A stretch of DNA of 64,000 nt from Flavobacterium ajazii (GTDB lineage: Bacteria > Bacteroidota > Bacteroidia > Flavobacteriales > Flavobacteriaceae): NCBI RefSeq assembly GCF_010614725.1, contig NZ_JAAEHL010000001.1, forward strand, positions 186,001-250,000, in the 5' to 3' direction. This document shows, piece after piece, positions 43,332 to 52,179 of this stretch. The notes beneath the pieces were generated by a model that did not search any database, was not told the DNA's origin, and was given only the letters and a program-made list of their open reading frames with translations. The translations under genes were made by a program, and so were the position numbers. Positions within the stretch are counted from its first letter, which is position 1; each line of letters opens with the position of its first letter.

Positions 43332-45728
43332 TTAGTTATTTTGATGTTTTCCACGATGCATGAAGTAAACTCTGATTTTTCCGTAGAATGCTCTTCCGGG
43401 TTTCATCATCCCGAAATTGTCAGCTAGTTCTTCGTCGGTTATATTTTTTACTTCTAAGGAAAAATTGTATTTACCTCCTTTCATACTGTAAGTAGCACTA
43501 AAGTCATGAGACAATTGCGTTGGCAGTTCATATTTGTCGGTACCGCCTAAACTTTCCCAGTTGAGATAAAACTGACCTACATAATTAAGACTGTATTCAA
43601 GGTTTAATACATTTCCGGAAGATTTTTTTCCAATGTTATGGATGTAATAAGCAGCATCAAGATTACCAAACTTATATGGTATATTTGGCATACGATCCTT
43701 GTAATGACTATTTAAAACGGTACCTTCAGATCCTCTGAATTTTTCATTATCATACAGATGCATTGCAGTAAATGTTCCGCCGATCATGGCTTTGTTTCTA
43801 AAGTAGTATCTGGCTTCTACATCTACACCAAGATTGTGAGTGCTTCCAAAATTGACAGAGGTCAGTGTTCCTGTTCTGACTAAAATTTCTCTTTTAATAA
43901 AATCATCGGTATCTCTGAAATAGCCATTTACATCAAAATAAAGAGCATCAGAATTTTTGAATTCTTTATTTATTGTAAAACCTAAATTATAATTCATTGA
44001 ATTTTCAGCCACAAGAGATGAATTTCCTACTTCAGCATTTTCATCACCAAAAAGTTCATTATCCGACGGTAAACGGTAAGCCCTTTCCATAGAAGCTTTG
44101 AATTGGAAAAACTTCCAGAAATAAGTTGAAGCAATTCCGTAGCCCGTTGTATTATAGCTGGCATCACGTTCCTGCCAGTCAGGATGCGCCTCGTCGGCAG
44201 TATTATAAGGTCCGATAACTTTCTGATAATAATTTTTTCCAAAAACATTGACATTCCATTTATTGAGCTGACGGAAGCGGTACGAAATCCCTAAAACATT
44301 TTTGTAACTTAGACGGCGTAATTTTTCAAATTCTGTCACAAGCTCCACAGGGGCAGTGGAAGTTGAATATCGTTTTGAGCCAGTCTGGACATCGTTTATA
44401 GTAACCGAGTGTGATGGACTGATTTCATAGCTGATATTGCCCATTGCTGAATAATTCTCGTTATCGTATTCTGATAAGGCAGAAGTGCCTCGCTCGCCTT
44501 TACTCACGGCCATTGTTCTTTCTCCAAGCCAGTTGTATTTATAGCTTGAAGTGTCAATACTTTTATTGCTGTTGATATTGTAGTTGGCAGATATTCTTGC
44601 AGTTAACCCTTTTAAGAATAAGTCTCTTTTGTAATATTCCAGATTGGGCTGAATACCTTTTCTGCTGGTTTCTACTTCTCCGTATACAAATTCGATATTA
44701 GCGGGGGCATTTTGTACTTCCTGATGATCCTGGCTTATTGTTGCTCCCACAAAAAAACGGTCTGCCCAAGATTTGTTTACTATACCTAATTTAGCTACTA
44801 CGGTTTCATTGTGATATGCGGCATGAAAACGTCTAAACTCATAGGTTTCTCTGGAATATTGCCCATTGGTAATCAATCTGCTTTTTATTTTATAATCGTT
44901 ATCCGAATACGTCTGATAAGCATTTAGCTGAAAAGAAAGACCTTTTGCAGTGGTATGCCCCAAAATAATGTTTGACCTGTGGGTATTAAATGAACCGTAT
45001 GAATAAGAGGCATCTAAAAATGAATTAGTGGTACGATTTGTCACGATATTGATAGCCCCGCCAATTGCATCGCCACCAAATTCAACAGGAACCACTCCTT
45101 TATAGACTTCTATACGCTCTGCTAATGAAACGGGAATATTATTCAATTGAAACGAAGAGCTGTTTCCCTGCATGGGCACACCGTCCATGAAAATTTTTAT
45201 GTTTCGTCCTGTAAAACCGTTTAATGTAATATTCATATCAGCTCCAACACCTCCGGATTCCCTGATTTTTACACCTGAGGCTTTCGCTAACAAGTGGCCT
45301 AAATCTAAGGTGGAGTTGTATTTTGATTTAGCATCCAGAGCCACTACGTTAAAAGGTGATTCCTTAACCTGCTCAATTGCTGATTTGCTTGTAACCGATA
45401 CTTCTTTAAGACCTATAGGATTGTTGGAAGTCAGTATTATGTTTAGTTCTTTTGGAGTATTGCCCTTTATGTCAGCTTCTACAGTCTGAGTCTGAAAACC
45501 TGCCGCAGTGAAAATAATTTTATAATGTCCAGGATGTAGTTCAATTTTGAATGTTCCTTCTGCTTTGGTCTGTGTCGATAAATTTGTATTAGCTATTTCG
45601 ACAGTTACGCCCGGAATTGTTTCGCCTTCTCCTGAAACACGGCCATAAACTAAAGCATGTTTTTGCTGCGAAAATGTATGAAATGATATTGAAAAGAATA
45701 GGAGTAGAAATAAGTATTGCTGGTTCAT
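43332..45728 (-). CDS. TonB-dependent outer-membrane receptor, probable ferric-siderophore type
   Basis: A 798-residue outer-membrane receptor. After the signal peptide (FFSISFHTFSQ) comes a carboxypeptidase-regulatory-like domain (VYGRVSGEGETIPGVTVEIANT) typical of Bacteroidota receptors, then the plug (VKIRESGGVGADMNITLNGFTGRNI, IPVSLAERIEVYKGVVPVEFGGDAIGGAINIVT) and a beta-barrel ending in an aromatic-rich strand (AFYGKIRVYFMHRG). There is no SusD partner, which favours siderophore, haem or metal import over glycans. It heads the row receptor-DUF4374-ankyrin-DUF2271 and is divergent from an AraC regulator. A Fur-box-like palindrome overlaps its promoter. Confidence 0.94.
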   Translation of the reverse strand: MNQQYLFLLLFFSISFHTFSQQKHALVYGRVSGEGETIPGVTVEIANTNLSTQTKAEGTFKIELHPGHYKIIFTAAGFQTQTVEADIKGNTPKELNIILTSNNPIGLKEVSVTSKSAIEQVKESPFNVVALDAKSKYNSTLDLGHLLAKASGVKIRESGGVGADMNITLNGFTGRNIKIFMDGVPMQGNSSSFQLNNIPVSLAERIEVYKGVVPVEFGGDAIGGAINIVTNRTTNSFLDASYSYGSFNTHRSNIILGHTTAKGLSFQLNAYQTYSDNDYKIKSRLITNGQYSRETYEFRRFHAAYHNETVVAKLGIVNKSWADRFFVGATISQDHQEVQNAPANIEFVYGEVETSRKGIQPNLEYYKRDLFLKGLTARISANYNINSNKSIDTSSYKYNWLGERTMAVSKGERGTSALSEYDNENYSAMGNISYEISPSHSVTINDVQTGSKRYSTSTAPVELVTEFEKLRRLSYKNVLGISYRFRQLNKWNVNVFGKNYYQKVIGPYNTADEAHPDWQERDASYNTTGYGIASTYFWKFFQFKASMERAYRLPSDNELFGDENAEVGNSSLVAENSMNYNLGFTINKEFKNSDALYFDVNGYFRDTDDFIKREILVRTGTLTSVNFGSTHNLGVDVEARYYFRNKAMIGGTFTAMHLYDNEKFRGSEGTVLNSHYKDRMPNIPYKFGNLDAAYYIHNIGKKSSGNVLNLEYSLNYVGQFYLNWESLGGTDKYELPTQLSHDFSATYSMKGGKYNFSLEVKNITDEELADNFGMMKPGRAFYGKIRVYFMHRGKHQNN

Positions 45729-45763
45729 GAATGGGTTGTAAATAGATAAATAAAAAATTATTT

Positions 45764-45786
45764 TTAATTAGAATTATTATAAATAA
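45764..45786. promoter_or_regulatory. Candidate Fur box at the TonB receptor promoter
   Basis: Imperfect palindrome TTAATTAGAAT-T-ATTATAAATAA centred at 45775; nine of eleven positions pair. It resembles the TTAGA-N5-TCTAA iron boxes I recall upstream of flavobacterial receptors and lies at the expected transcription start of the receptor gene. Confidence 0.45.
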
Positions 45787-45791
45787 CTTTG

Positions 45792-45799
45792 CAAAAGTA
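45792..45799 (-). promoter_or_regulatory. -7 element of the TonB receptor gene
   Basis: Minus-strand TACTTTTG, exact TAnnTTTG, 64 nt before the start codon. A well-spaced TTG was not found, which would fit an activator-dependent promoter. Confidence 0.55.
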
Positions 45800-46080
45800 T
45801 CTAGGTGCTCCACAATACCTGTAACCAAATCGGTATTAAAAATGTCAAAAAGTGGATTAAGTTTAAGTGTTTAAAAATGTATTTTTAAAGATTAAATTGT
45901 TGATATTTAATGTTTAATGTTTTTGTTTGTTGCTTTTAGAACATGTTTTTGAAGCTTAGCCACAGAATGATACGGATGGACATAATAAAAAAAATGTATT
46001 AATTAGCAGAACGTTGCTTTTTAGAAAGTACCCTACACAAGCAGGAGAGCTGCTGAAAAAATGAATTTTAAAGCTGTATT

Positions 46081-47151
46081 ATGTTTATAAGCGTCAGAGT
46101 GAAAGAAGTTGATAAAGAATTTTTAGATATTAACCTTCTTGATCATTATACCGAAGAACCTGATTTAAGTGAAAAAAAAGAGGAGATTATAAATTATGAT
46201 TTTCTTGATGGAAGATATTTTGTCTATTATACTGATGGTTTCTGTCTGCTTAGATGCAATTATGAGCAGGCCTATAAGTGTACTGACATTATTAAAATTA
46301 ATGAAGATTATATCCATATTTCATTATTGGCAAGCGGAAGTTATAAAGTGCTTAAAAAAGGAGCCGACGAATTAAAAACACTTACTCCAGGCTCTTTGTC
46401 TTATGCTTATCTTTATGATCATGATGTAGAAATGGAAATGTCTGCAGAAGATGAACCGTTGCATTATACTAGAATATTTCTCTCTAAAAAATTTTATCTC
46501 GGACTTTTAGAGAATGAGAACTGGATTAAAAAGGATTATTTTTATAAGCAGGTCAAAGCCGGAAATTATTTAGATTTCGGAAATTTCAGAGTTCCGATGA
46601 ACTACAACATTGTCGAAATACTCAATGAAATAGTCCACAATGCCCACGAAGGTTCTCTGGGGCATTATTATCTGCTTTCAAAGCTGAAAGAACTTTTCTT
46701 AATGTCGCATATTTATAAGCTTGAAAAAGTACTGCCGTCTGGAATTAAAGCGGAAGAATATTCAAAACTGGAGCGCGCAAAAATATACCTTGAAAAAAAT
46801 TACAAAAAAAATCCAACTATAAAACAGGTTTCAAGAGCGGTGCTGTTAAATGAGTTTAAGCTTAAAAGCGGTTTTAAAGAAATTTACAATCAAACTATGC
46901 ACTCCTTTATAACACAGCTGCGCATGGAGCATGCTCGGAAACTTTTGATGCAGGACAGTACTGTAAATGAAGTTTCTGCTTCGCTTGGGTATAAAAGCGT
47001 ATCACATTTTATTGCTTCCTTTAGAAAATATTTTGGCGTTACTCCAAAACAGCTCTCAATAACCGATATGTTTACTGATTCTGGCAAAGCAATGTGTTTC
47101 ACCGCAGGTATTCTTATCAATGACCTTCTCGCGCCGATTTTCTGTTTATAA
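46081..47151 (+). CDS. AraC-family regulator (PchR-like)
   Basis: A 356-residue regulator with a C-terminal AraC/XylS double HTH: RAKIYLEKNYKKNPTIKQVSR, NEFKLKSGFKEIYNQTMHSFI, LRMEHARKLL and SLGYKSVSHFIASFRKYFGVTPKQL. The N-terminal 230 residues hold a beta-rich sensor (HISLLASGSYKVL, GSLSYAYLYDHDVEM) like that of PchR-type proteins, which respond to ferric siderophores. Its divergent position to a TonB receptor supports a local activator role (inference). A 24-residue tail with a Cys follows the HTH, longer than usual. Confidence 0.9.
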   Translation: MFISVRVKEVDKEFLDINLLDHYTEEPDLSEKKEEIINYDFLDGRYFVYYTDGFCLLRCNYEQAYKCTDIIKINEDYIHISLLASGSYKVLKKGADELKTLTPGSLSYAYLYDHDVEMEMSAEDEPLHYTRIFLSKKFYLGLLENENWIKKDYFYKQVKAGNYLDFGNFRVPMNYNIVEILNEIVHNAHEGSLGHYYLLSKLKELFLMSHIYKLEKVLPSGIKAEEYSKLERAKIYLEKNYKKNPTIKQVSRAVLLNEFKLKSGFKEIYNQTMHSFITQLRMEHARKLLMQDSTVNEVSASLGYKSVSHFIASFRKYFGVTPKQLSITDMFTDSGKAMCFTAGILINDLLAPIFCL

Positions 47152-47310
47152 ATTACCATCACTTTAAATGCTTTAATAAGACTAGCGTTTTTAATTTTTT
47201 AGACAGATTGATTAATAAACTGATGAATATATTTTTCAGAGTAAAAAAATTACATTTCATTAAACCTGTAAATAAAGATTTAAACCGCCTAAAGTTTCCC
47301 TAAAATTGTA

Positions 47311-48495
47311 ATGTCGACAGCAAAAAAATCAATTTATTCGCTTCAGTTTATTATGCTCTGTTTCAGTTCTCTGTTCTTTGCTTCAAGTTTTACCATGATT
47401 ATACCTGAGCTTCCAGCTTATTTAAGCAGTTTAGGAGGAGCACAGTATAAAGGACTTATTGTTTCGCTTTTTACTTTGACAGCAGCCGTTTCGCGTCCTT
47501 TTAGCGGTAAATTTACAGACAGGCTGGGGCGGGTTCCTATGATGATTCTTGGGTCTTTTTTCTGTCTGGTTTCTGCTTTTTTATATCCCATTTTTAGTTC
47601 TGTTTTCGGTTTTTTATTTTTACGTTTAATTCATGGCTTTTCAACCGGATTCAGACCTACCGCTTCATTGGCTTATGCAGCAGATATTACCCCTAAGGAG
47701 AGATGGGGTGAGGCATTAGGCGTGCATGGTTTATTCTTCAGCCTTGGGATTTGTCTCGGCCCTTCAGCAGGCGGTATACTGACAAAAGCTTACGGTGTGG
47801 ATGTTATGTTTTACAGTTCTGCTTTTCTTGCTTTTCTTTCAACTATTATCGTAATTAACCTAAAAGAAACTCTATCTGTAAAACAGGAATTTGGTAAGGA
47901 TATGCTTTGTCTGAAAAGATCAGATATTTTATATAGAGCAGCACTTCCAGCTGGCATAGTAACTTTTTTTTCGTACACTGCACACGGTCTAATTCAGACG
48001 TTGATTCCAGATTGGAGTATACAGTTAGGCTTGCATAACAAAGGATTCTTTTTTACAGTATTTTCAGGAGCCTCTATACTTGTTCGCTATACAGCAGGAA
48101 AAATATCAGATCGAAAAGGGCGTACACATGTGATAGTGGCAGGACTCATAGCGAAAATGGCTGGATTGTTTGTAATAAGTGAAAGTCAGGACATTTCTGT
48201 TCTTCTAATTGGAGCTGCAGTTTACGGCACAGGTGCGGGATTGATCTCGGCTGCTATAGGAGCATGGACAATTGAACTTAGTGAGCCACAGTTCAGAGGG
48301 AAGGCAATAGCTACAATGTATATCTGTATGGAATTAGGAATAGGTCTTGGAGCCCTTGTCGGCGGCGTTTATTATCAAGGAGAAATTACCCGTATCCCAG
48401 AAATCATTCGTTTTGATATATTAGTAATTCTACTTGGATTACTTTATATTATTTACCTGAAGAAATATAAAACTAGTTTTCGATTTTTAAAATGA
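47311..48495 (+). CDS. MFS transporter next to the siderophore-type receptor locus
   Basis: A 394-residue major-facilitator protein with twelve predicted helices. Motif A appears as GKFTDRLGRVPMMILGS after helix 2, and a second copy as GKISDRKGRTHVIVAG after helix 8; helix 5 has LGICLGPSAGG, the antiporter-type motif C region. This favours drug/H+-antiporter-like transport. Beside the AraC regulator and TonB receptor, a role in moving a siderophore across the inner membrane (export, or uptake of the ferric form) is likely but not shown. 159 nt behind the regulator gene. Confidence 0.9.
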   Translation: MSTAKKSIYSLQFIMLCFSSLFFASSFTMIIPELPAYLSSLGGAQYKGLIVSLFTLTAAVSRPFSGKFTDRLGRVPMMILGSFFCLVSAFLYPIFSSVFGFLFLRLIHGFSTGFRPTASLAYAADITPKERWGEALGVHGLFFSLGICLGPSAGGILTKAYGVDVMFYSSAFLAFLSTIIVINLKETLSVKQEFGKDMLCLKRSDILYRAALPAGIVTFFSYTAHGLIQTLIPDWSIQLGLHNKGFFFTVFSGASILVRYTAGKISDRKGRTHVIVAGLIAKMAGLFVISESQDISVLLIGAAVYGTGAGLISAAIGAWTIELSEPQFRGKAIATMYICMELGIGLGALVGGVYYQGEITRIPEIIRFDILVILLGLLYIIYLKKYKTSFRFLK

Positions 48496-48677
48496 TTGAA
48501 AATTAGTAACTGCCTTAGCTTTAATAGAAAAAGTGATGTCAAATTTAAAGCACAATGCAAATATTTTTTTGAGAAACGATTAGAAGGTTCTGTCACATCT
48601 ATTTAAGTAACCATTATTTTTAGTTTTTCAAAAAAGTATTAAATGAATAAAAGTAATTGTTATCCAAAAACTGTCAT

Positions 48678-49018
48678 TTTAGTATTAAAAAATTACTACA
48701 AAACCAGAGAAAAAAAACACATCCTTAACGAGGCTTAGAATCATTCTTCAGCTTTGATTAAATCTCTCATGAAACCACTTTAAGACTGTTTATTTCAAAC
48801 AGACTAAGAATTCCTTTTGAGAAATTTTAGGTCTTCAAGGCTTGAAAAACCTACATGTTATGTATAAAAAAGAGACAACTTTTGCTAGTTGTCTCCTTAA
48901 GTGACTCAACGAAACAAAATCAAACCATTTTATGAATGATTTAAAGAAATTAGCCTATTTTTTATTTAATTTACAAGATAGATCCTTAGTATTTTTATGT
49001 AATAACGATTTGTATGTA
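48678..49018. repeat. Duplicated noncoding element, copy 1
   Basis: About 341 nt that align along their length with 53844-54192. Conserved blocks include TTTAGTAT-AAAAAATTAC, GCCACTTTAAG-CTGTTTATT-CAAACAGACTAA, AGGCTTGAAAA, AAAAAGAGACAACT, GTTGTCTCCTTAAGTGACTC and GATTTAAAGAAATTAGC. Two hairpins are kept: CTGTTT/AAACAG and GAGACAACT/AGTTGTCTC. Short indels break any shared reading frame, so it is not coding. Identity unknown to me: it could be an RNA gene, a decayed mobile element, or a recombination scar. Confidence 0.8.
48866..48895 (-). terminator. Minus-strand terminator inside repeat copy 1
   Basis: GAGACAACT / AGTTGTCTC stem preceded by A6 on the plus strand, i.e. followed by T6 on the minus strand; may end the nitroreductase transcript or an RNA of the element. 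Confidence 0.75.
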
Positions 49019-49024
49019 TCATGA

Positions 49025-49087
49025 TTCTGCCACAAAACTTATTCAGGATAAAAACTATATAATTCGCCTGAGCTTTTTGTGGCAGAA
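49025..49087. repeat. 63-nt inverted repeat (MITE/REP-like)
   Basis: TTCTGCCACAAAA (49025-49037) and TTTTGTGGCAGAA (49075-49087) are perfect 13-bp arms, with inner pairing TTCAGG/CCTGAG (49042-49047 and 49067-49072). It lies between repeat copy 1 and the nitroreductase stop codon. Confidence 0.75.
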
Positions 49088-49153
49088 GAGGTATCAGGTT
49101 TACAAGGTTTGAACGTATAATTTTCTCATAATAATTAAGCGTATCTAATAATA

Positions 49154-49783
49154 CTAATAAACTTTCGTTACCATTTCATCTATAGGCAAACGAACTTTTT
49201 TCGTAGCTGCCATATAGTCTTTTTCCAAATCACGATATCCTAAAGCCAGGATAACTGTTGAATACAACCCTTTCTCTTTCAAACCCAAAACTTCATCGAT
49301 TATGGAGGCATTAAATCCTTCGATAGGAGTGGCGTCCACTTTCAATTCTGCTGCGGCAATTAGTGCAGTTCCTAGTGCAATATAAGCCTGTTTAGACGCC
49401 CAAATAGCTTTTTGTTCTGTATCAATAGCTCCAAAATAGGAATGCAATCCATTTCTAAATCCTGATAAGGCACCGGCATCAAGCCCTCTTTGTTTTTCTG
49501 TCATTGTCATGTAATCGTCAATGTAGGTCGAAGTCATGTCATTGAAGGCCGCAAAAACCAACAAATGAGAGCAGGAACTTATCTGTTTATTATATGAATC
49601 AGCACCTAATTTCTTTTGAATTTCTGGATTGCTTACAACAAAAATACGGTAAGATTGCAGACCACAAGAAGATGCTGAAAGATTTATAGCCTCTAAGATT
49701 TGATCAACTTTTTCTTCTGCTATTTTAATGTTGGAATAAGCTTTGGCGGCGTAGCGCCATTTTAGATTTTCTATCAAATTCAT
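49154..49783 (-). CDS. Nitroreductase-family NAD(P)H oxidoreductase (NfsB-like)
   Basis: From ATG 49783 a 209-residue FMN enzyme; nine further codons upstream (to 49810) are open but the family starts at MNLIENLKWRYAAKAY. Signatures are the N-terminal RYAAKAYS (FMN phosphate binding), SASSCGLQSYRIFVVSNPE, and VDATPIEGFNASIIDEVLGL with ALGYRD near the end. It is divergent from mesX. Since MesX is a putative oxygenase that may need reduced flavin, this enzyme could be its flavin reductase; that is inference. Otherwise it is a general quinone or nitro-compound reductase. Confidence 0.9.
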   Translation of the reverse strand: MNLIENLKWRYAAKAYSNIKIAEEKVDQILEAINLSASSCGLQSYRIFVVSNPEIQKKLGADSYNKQISSCSHLLVFAAFNDMTSTYIDDYMTMTEKQRGLDAGALSGFRNGLHSYFGAIDTEQKAIWASKQAYIALGTALIAAAELKVDATPIEGFNASIIDEVLGLKEKGLYSTVILALGYRDLEKDYMAATKKVRLPIDEMVTKVY

Positions 49784-50013
49784 TACTATTTCTATCTTAA
49801 ATTTCAGCAAATATAAATTATATTGTTTTCTTTTTCGAGGCTTGAATTGCTATGGGAAACTTCAAATCAGTCATATTTTGCTTCTCTAAAGAATAATTAT
49901 CTGTTTTTCTTCATTATTGTATTTGTAAAAAGATTAATAATCTTTAAAAGTGTATCAAAAAAGAATAATTAACTGATTTTTTTTATTTTGTAAAATATTA
50001 AATCTTTTATTTT

Positions 50014-50021
50014 CAAATTTG
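50014..50021 (+). promoter_or_regulatory. Probable -7 element of mesX
   Basis: CAAATTTG, one mismatch from TAnnTTTG, with TTG at 49988-49990 (23-nt spacer). This puts transcription start near 50027 and argues for the ATG at 50052 as start codon. Confidence 0.4.
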
Positions 50022-50051
50022 CAGGGTAAAAAAACTAAACCTTGTCATCAG

Positions 50052-51101
50052 ATGAAAGCGAACATACAAGAAGATTTAAGAAACAAAAATCAGGATATTG
50101 AAAACACCCAGAATACAATCAAGAATGATTTTGCGTTCACGCTAAAAAGCACTTGTTTAGATGAAAACTATCACCCCTCAAGTAAAACGCGTTTGACAAC
50201 CAATTTTGCCAACTTGGCCAGAGGAACTAATCGCCAGCAAAACTTGCGCAATGCCTTAAATATGATTAACAATCGATTCAATGCATTGGCTCATTTGGAT
50301 AATCCAAAAGGGGATCGTTACCATGTGGAACTTGAAATCCTTACAGTAACGATGAGTATTGATGACCAGAATGGCAGTAACGATCTACCGATGATTGAAG
50401 TTTTAAAAACGAATATTTTTGACCATAAGACTGGCCAGAAAATCGAAGGGGTTGCCGGAAATAACTATTCTTCTTATGTTCGCGATTATGATTTCAGTAT
50501 TTTATTGATTGAGCATAATAAAAATAAAGCTGCTTTTTCTATTCCTGAAAATTTTGGTGATTTGCACGGAAAACTTTATAAGTGCTTTGTGAATTCAGAT
50601 ACTTATAAAGAACACTTTAAGATGTCACCAATCATTTGTTTAAGTGTATCGGGCAACAAAACGTATACCCGCACTGAGTATCAGCATCCGGTTCTGGGCT
50701 TTGAATATCTGCAGAACGAGTATTCTCTCACTGATGAATATTTTTCTAAAATGGGCTTAAAAGTTCGTTTTTTCATGCCCGCGAACAGTGTGGCACCAAT
50801 GGCTTTTTATCATTCCGGAGATCTGCTTGCTGATTATACTGATCTTGGACTAATCAGTTCAATCAGTACGATGGAGACTTTCCAGAAGATTTATCGCCCT
50901 GAAATTTACAATGCCAATTCAGTGGCAGCGAAAATCTACCAGCCTAGTCTTAAACACGAAGATTATTCGCTGACTCGTGTAGAATATGATCGTGAAGAGC
51001 GCAGCCGATTGGCTGTTGAACAAGGTAAATATGCAGAAGAGCATTTCATTAAGCCTCATAAAAATGTTCTGGAGCAGTGGTCTGCTAATTTTATCCTTTA
51101 A
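50052..51101 (+). CDS. mesX: MesX, DUF1852 putative oxygenase of methionine synthase
   Basis: From ATG 50052 the protein has 349 residues; an upstream TTG at 50019 would lie in the promoter. It matches DUF1852: FAFTLKSTCLDENYHPS near the start, TTNFANLARGTNRQQNLRNAL, NRFNALAHLDNPKGDRYHVELEIL, and SLTRVEYDREERSRLA at the end. In Acinetobacter baylyi a DUF1852 protein (MesX) is required, together with oxygen, by the core methionine synthase MesD, which needs neither folate nor cobalamin. The next gene, 30 nt downstream, is the MesD partner, so the pair is complete. Higher G+C than the surroundings suggests transfer. Confidence 0.88.
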   Translation: MKANIQEDLRNKNQDIENTQNTIKNDFAFTLKSTCLDENYHPSSKTRLTTNFANLARGTNRQQNLRNALNMINNRFNALAHLDNPKGDRYHVELEILTVTMSIDDQNGSNDLPMIEVLKTNIFDHKTGQKIEGVAGNNYSSYVRDYDFSILLIEHNKNKAAFSIPENFGDLHGKLYKCFVNSDTYKEHFKMSPIICLSVSGNKTYTRTEYQHPVLGFEYLQNEYSLTDEYFSKMGLKVRFFMPANSVAPMAFYHSGDLLADYTDLGLISSISTMETFQKIYRPEIYNANSVAAKIYQPSLKHEDYSLTRVEYDREERSRLAVEQGKYAEEHFIKPHKNVLEQWSANFIL

Positions 51102-51131
51102 TTGATTACAACGCATTAAAATTATACTATT

Positions 51132-52163
51132 ATGAAGAAATTACTATTACCAACCTCAATTGTTGGAAGTTTACCTAAACCAGCCTGGCTTGCACCACCT
51201 GAAAAACTTTGGTCACCTTGGAAATTAGAAGGGGAGCAATTGCTTGAAGGGAAACAGGATGCTCTACGCATTTCTTTGCAGGAACAGCAATTGGCAGGTC
51301 TGGATATTATTTGTGACGGCGAGCAGACACGTCAGCATTTTGTAACGACTTTTATCGAGCATTTAAGCGGAGTAGATTTTGAAAACCGTAAAACCGTAAA
51401 AATCCGTGACCGTTATGATGCGAGTGTTCCTATGGTTGTAGGTGAGGTCGCACGTCAGAAAGCAGTTTTTGTTGAGGATGCTAAATTTCTACGCAAACAG
51501 ACTAATAAACCTATAAAATGGGCGTTACCTGGTCCGCTGACAATGGTGGATACCTTGTACGATGACCATTATAAAAGCCGTGAAAAACTGGCATGGGAAT
51601 TTGCGAAAGCACTCAATGAAGAAGCAAGAGAACTACAGGATGCAGGAGTAGATATTATCCAGTTTGATGAACCTGCCTTTAATGTGTTCTTTGACGAAGT
51701 AAATGATTGGGGAATGGCGGCATTAGAAAGAGCTATTGAAGGTTTGCACTGCCAGACTGCGGTTCATATTTGTTATGGTTATGGAATACAGGCCAATACT
51801 GATTGGAAAAAAACATTAGGTTCAGAGTGGCGTCAGTACGAAGAAATTTTTCCGAAAATTCAAAAATCTAAAATTGATGTGGTGTCACTAGAATGCCACA
51901 ACTCCAATGTGCCTTTAGATTTAATGGAACTGGTTCGCGGTAAAAAAGTAATGGTTGGTGCCATTGATGTGGCAACCAATACTATCGAAACACCAGAAGA
52001 AGTAGCTGCTACCCTGCGTAAAGCTCTTAAATTTGTAGATGCCGAAAATCTTTACCCTTCTACAAACTGCGGTATGGCTCCGTTGTCACGAAATGTAGCC
52101 AGCGGTAAGCTAAATGCTTTAAGCGCAGGAGCAGAAATTATTCGTAAAGAACTTGGGATTTAA
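51132..52163 (+). CDS. mesD: MesD-type core methionine synthase (MetE C-terminal domain-like)
   Basis: A 343-residue protein equal to the catalytic half of cobalamin-independent MetE, without the N-terminal folate-binding half: LLPTSIVGSLPKP at the start, CDGEQTRQHFVTTF, GPLTMVDTLYDDHY, IIQFDEPAFNVFF, VHICYGYG (His-X-Cys zinc ligands), and the C-terminal STNCGMAPLSR with the third Cys. Beside MesX it is best read as MesD, which methylates homocysteine with a non-folate donor in an oxygen-dependent way. The donor is unknown to me. G+C is raised (26 of 60 in 51301-51360). Confidence 0.88.
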   Translation: MKKLLLPTSIVGSLPKPAWLAPPEKLWSPWKLEGEQLLEGKQDALRISLQEQQLAGLDIICDGEQTRQHFVTTFIEHLSGVDFENRKTVKIRDRYDASVPMVVGEVARQKAVFVEDAKFLRKQTNKPIKWALPGPLTMVDTLYDDHYKSREKLAWEFAKALNEEARELQDAGVDIIQFDEPAFNVFFDEVNDWGMAALERAIEGLHCQTAVHICYGYGIQANTDWKKTLGSEWRQYEEIFPKIQKSKIDVVSLECHNSNVPLDLMELVRGKKVMVGAIDVATNTIETPEEVAATLRKALKFVDAENLYPSTNCGMAPLSRNVASGKLNALSAGAEIIRKELGI

Positions 52164-52179
52164 TCTCAATATATTAATA

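Larger units (their letters stand above)
45729..46080. other. Divergent control region (TonB receptor / AraC regulator)
   Basis: 352 nt without a gene. It contains the receptor promoter and a Fur-box-like palindrome (listed). The rest, about 45830-46080, shows no further clear motif. Confidence 0.7.
48496..49153. other. 658-nt gene-free stretch with repeat copy 1 and a palindrome
   Basis: Contains copy 1 of the duplicated noncoding element (48678-49018) and a 63-nt inverted repeat (49025-49087), both listed. Bases 48496-48677 show nothing recognisable. Confidence 0.75.

Noticed and set aside
49811..50013. Possible SAM or methionine riboswitch before mesX
   Set aside because: Only a small AAAGATTA/TAATCTTT stem is visible, and the predicted transcription start lies downstream of it.
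50019..50051. TTG start for MesX
   Set aside because: It overlaps the probable -7 element; the ATG at 50052 fits better.
52153..52179. TTG start for the SBF-family transporter
   Set aside because: It lies within the end of mesD; the ATG at 52180 gives a normal protein.
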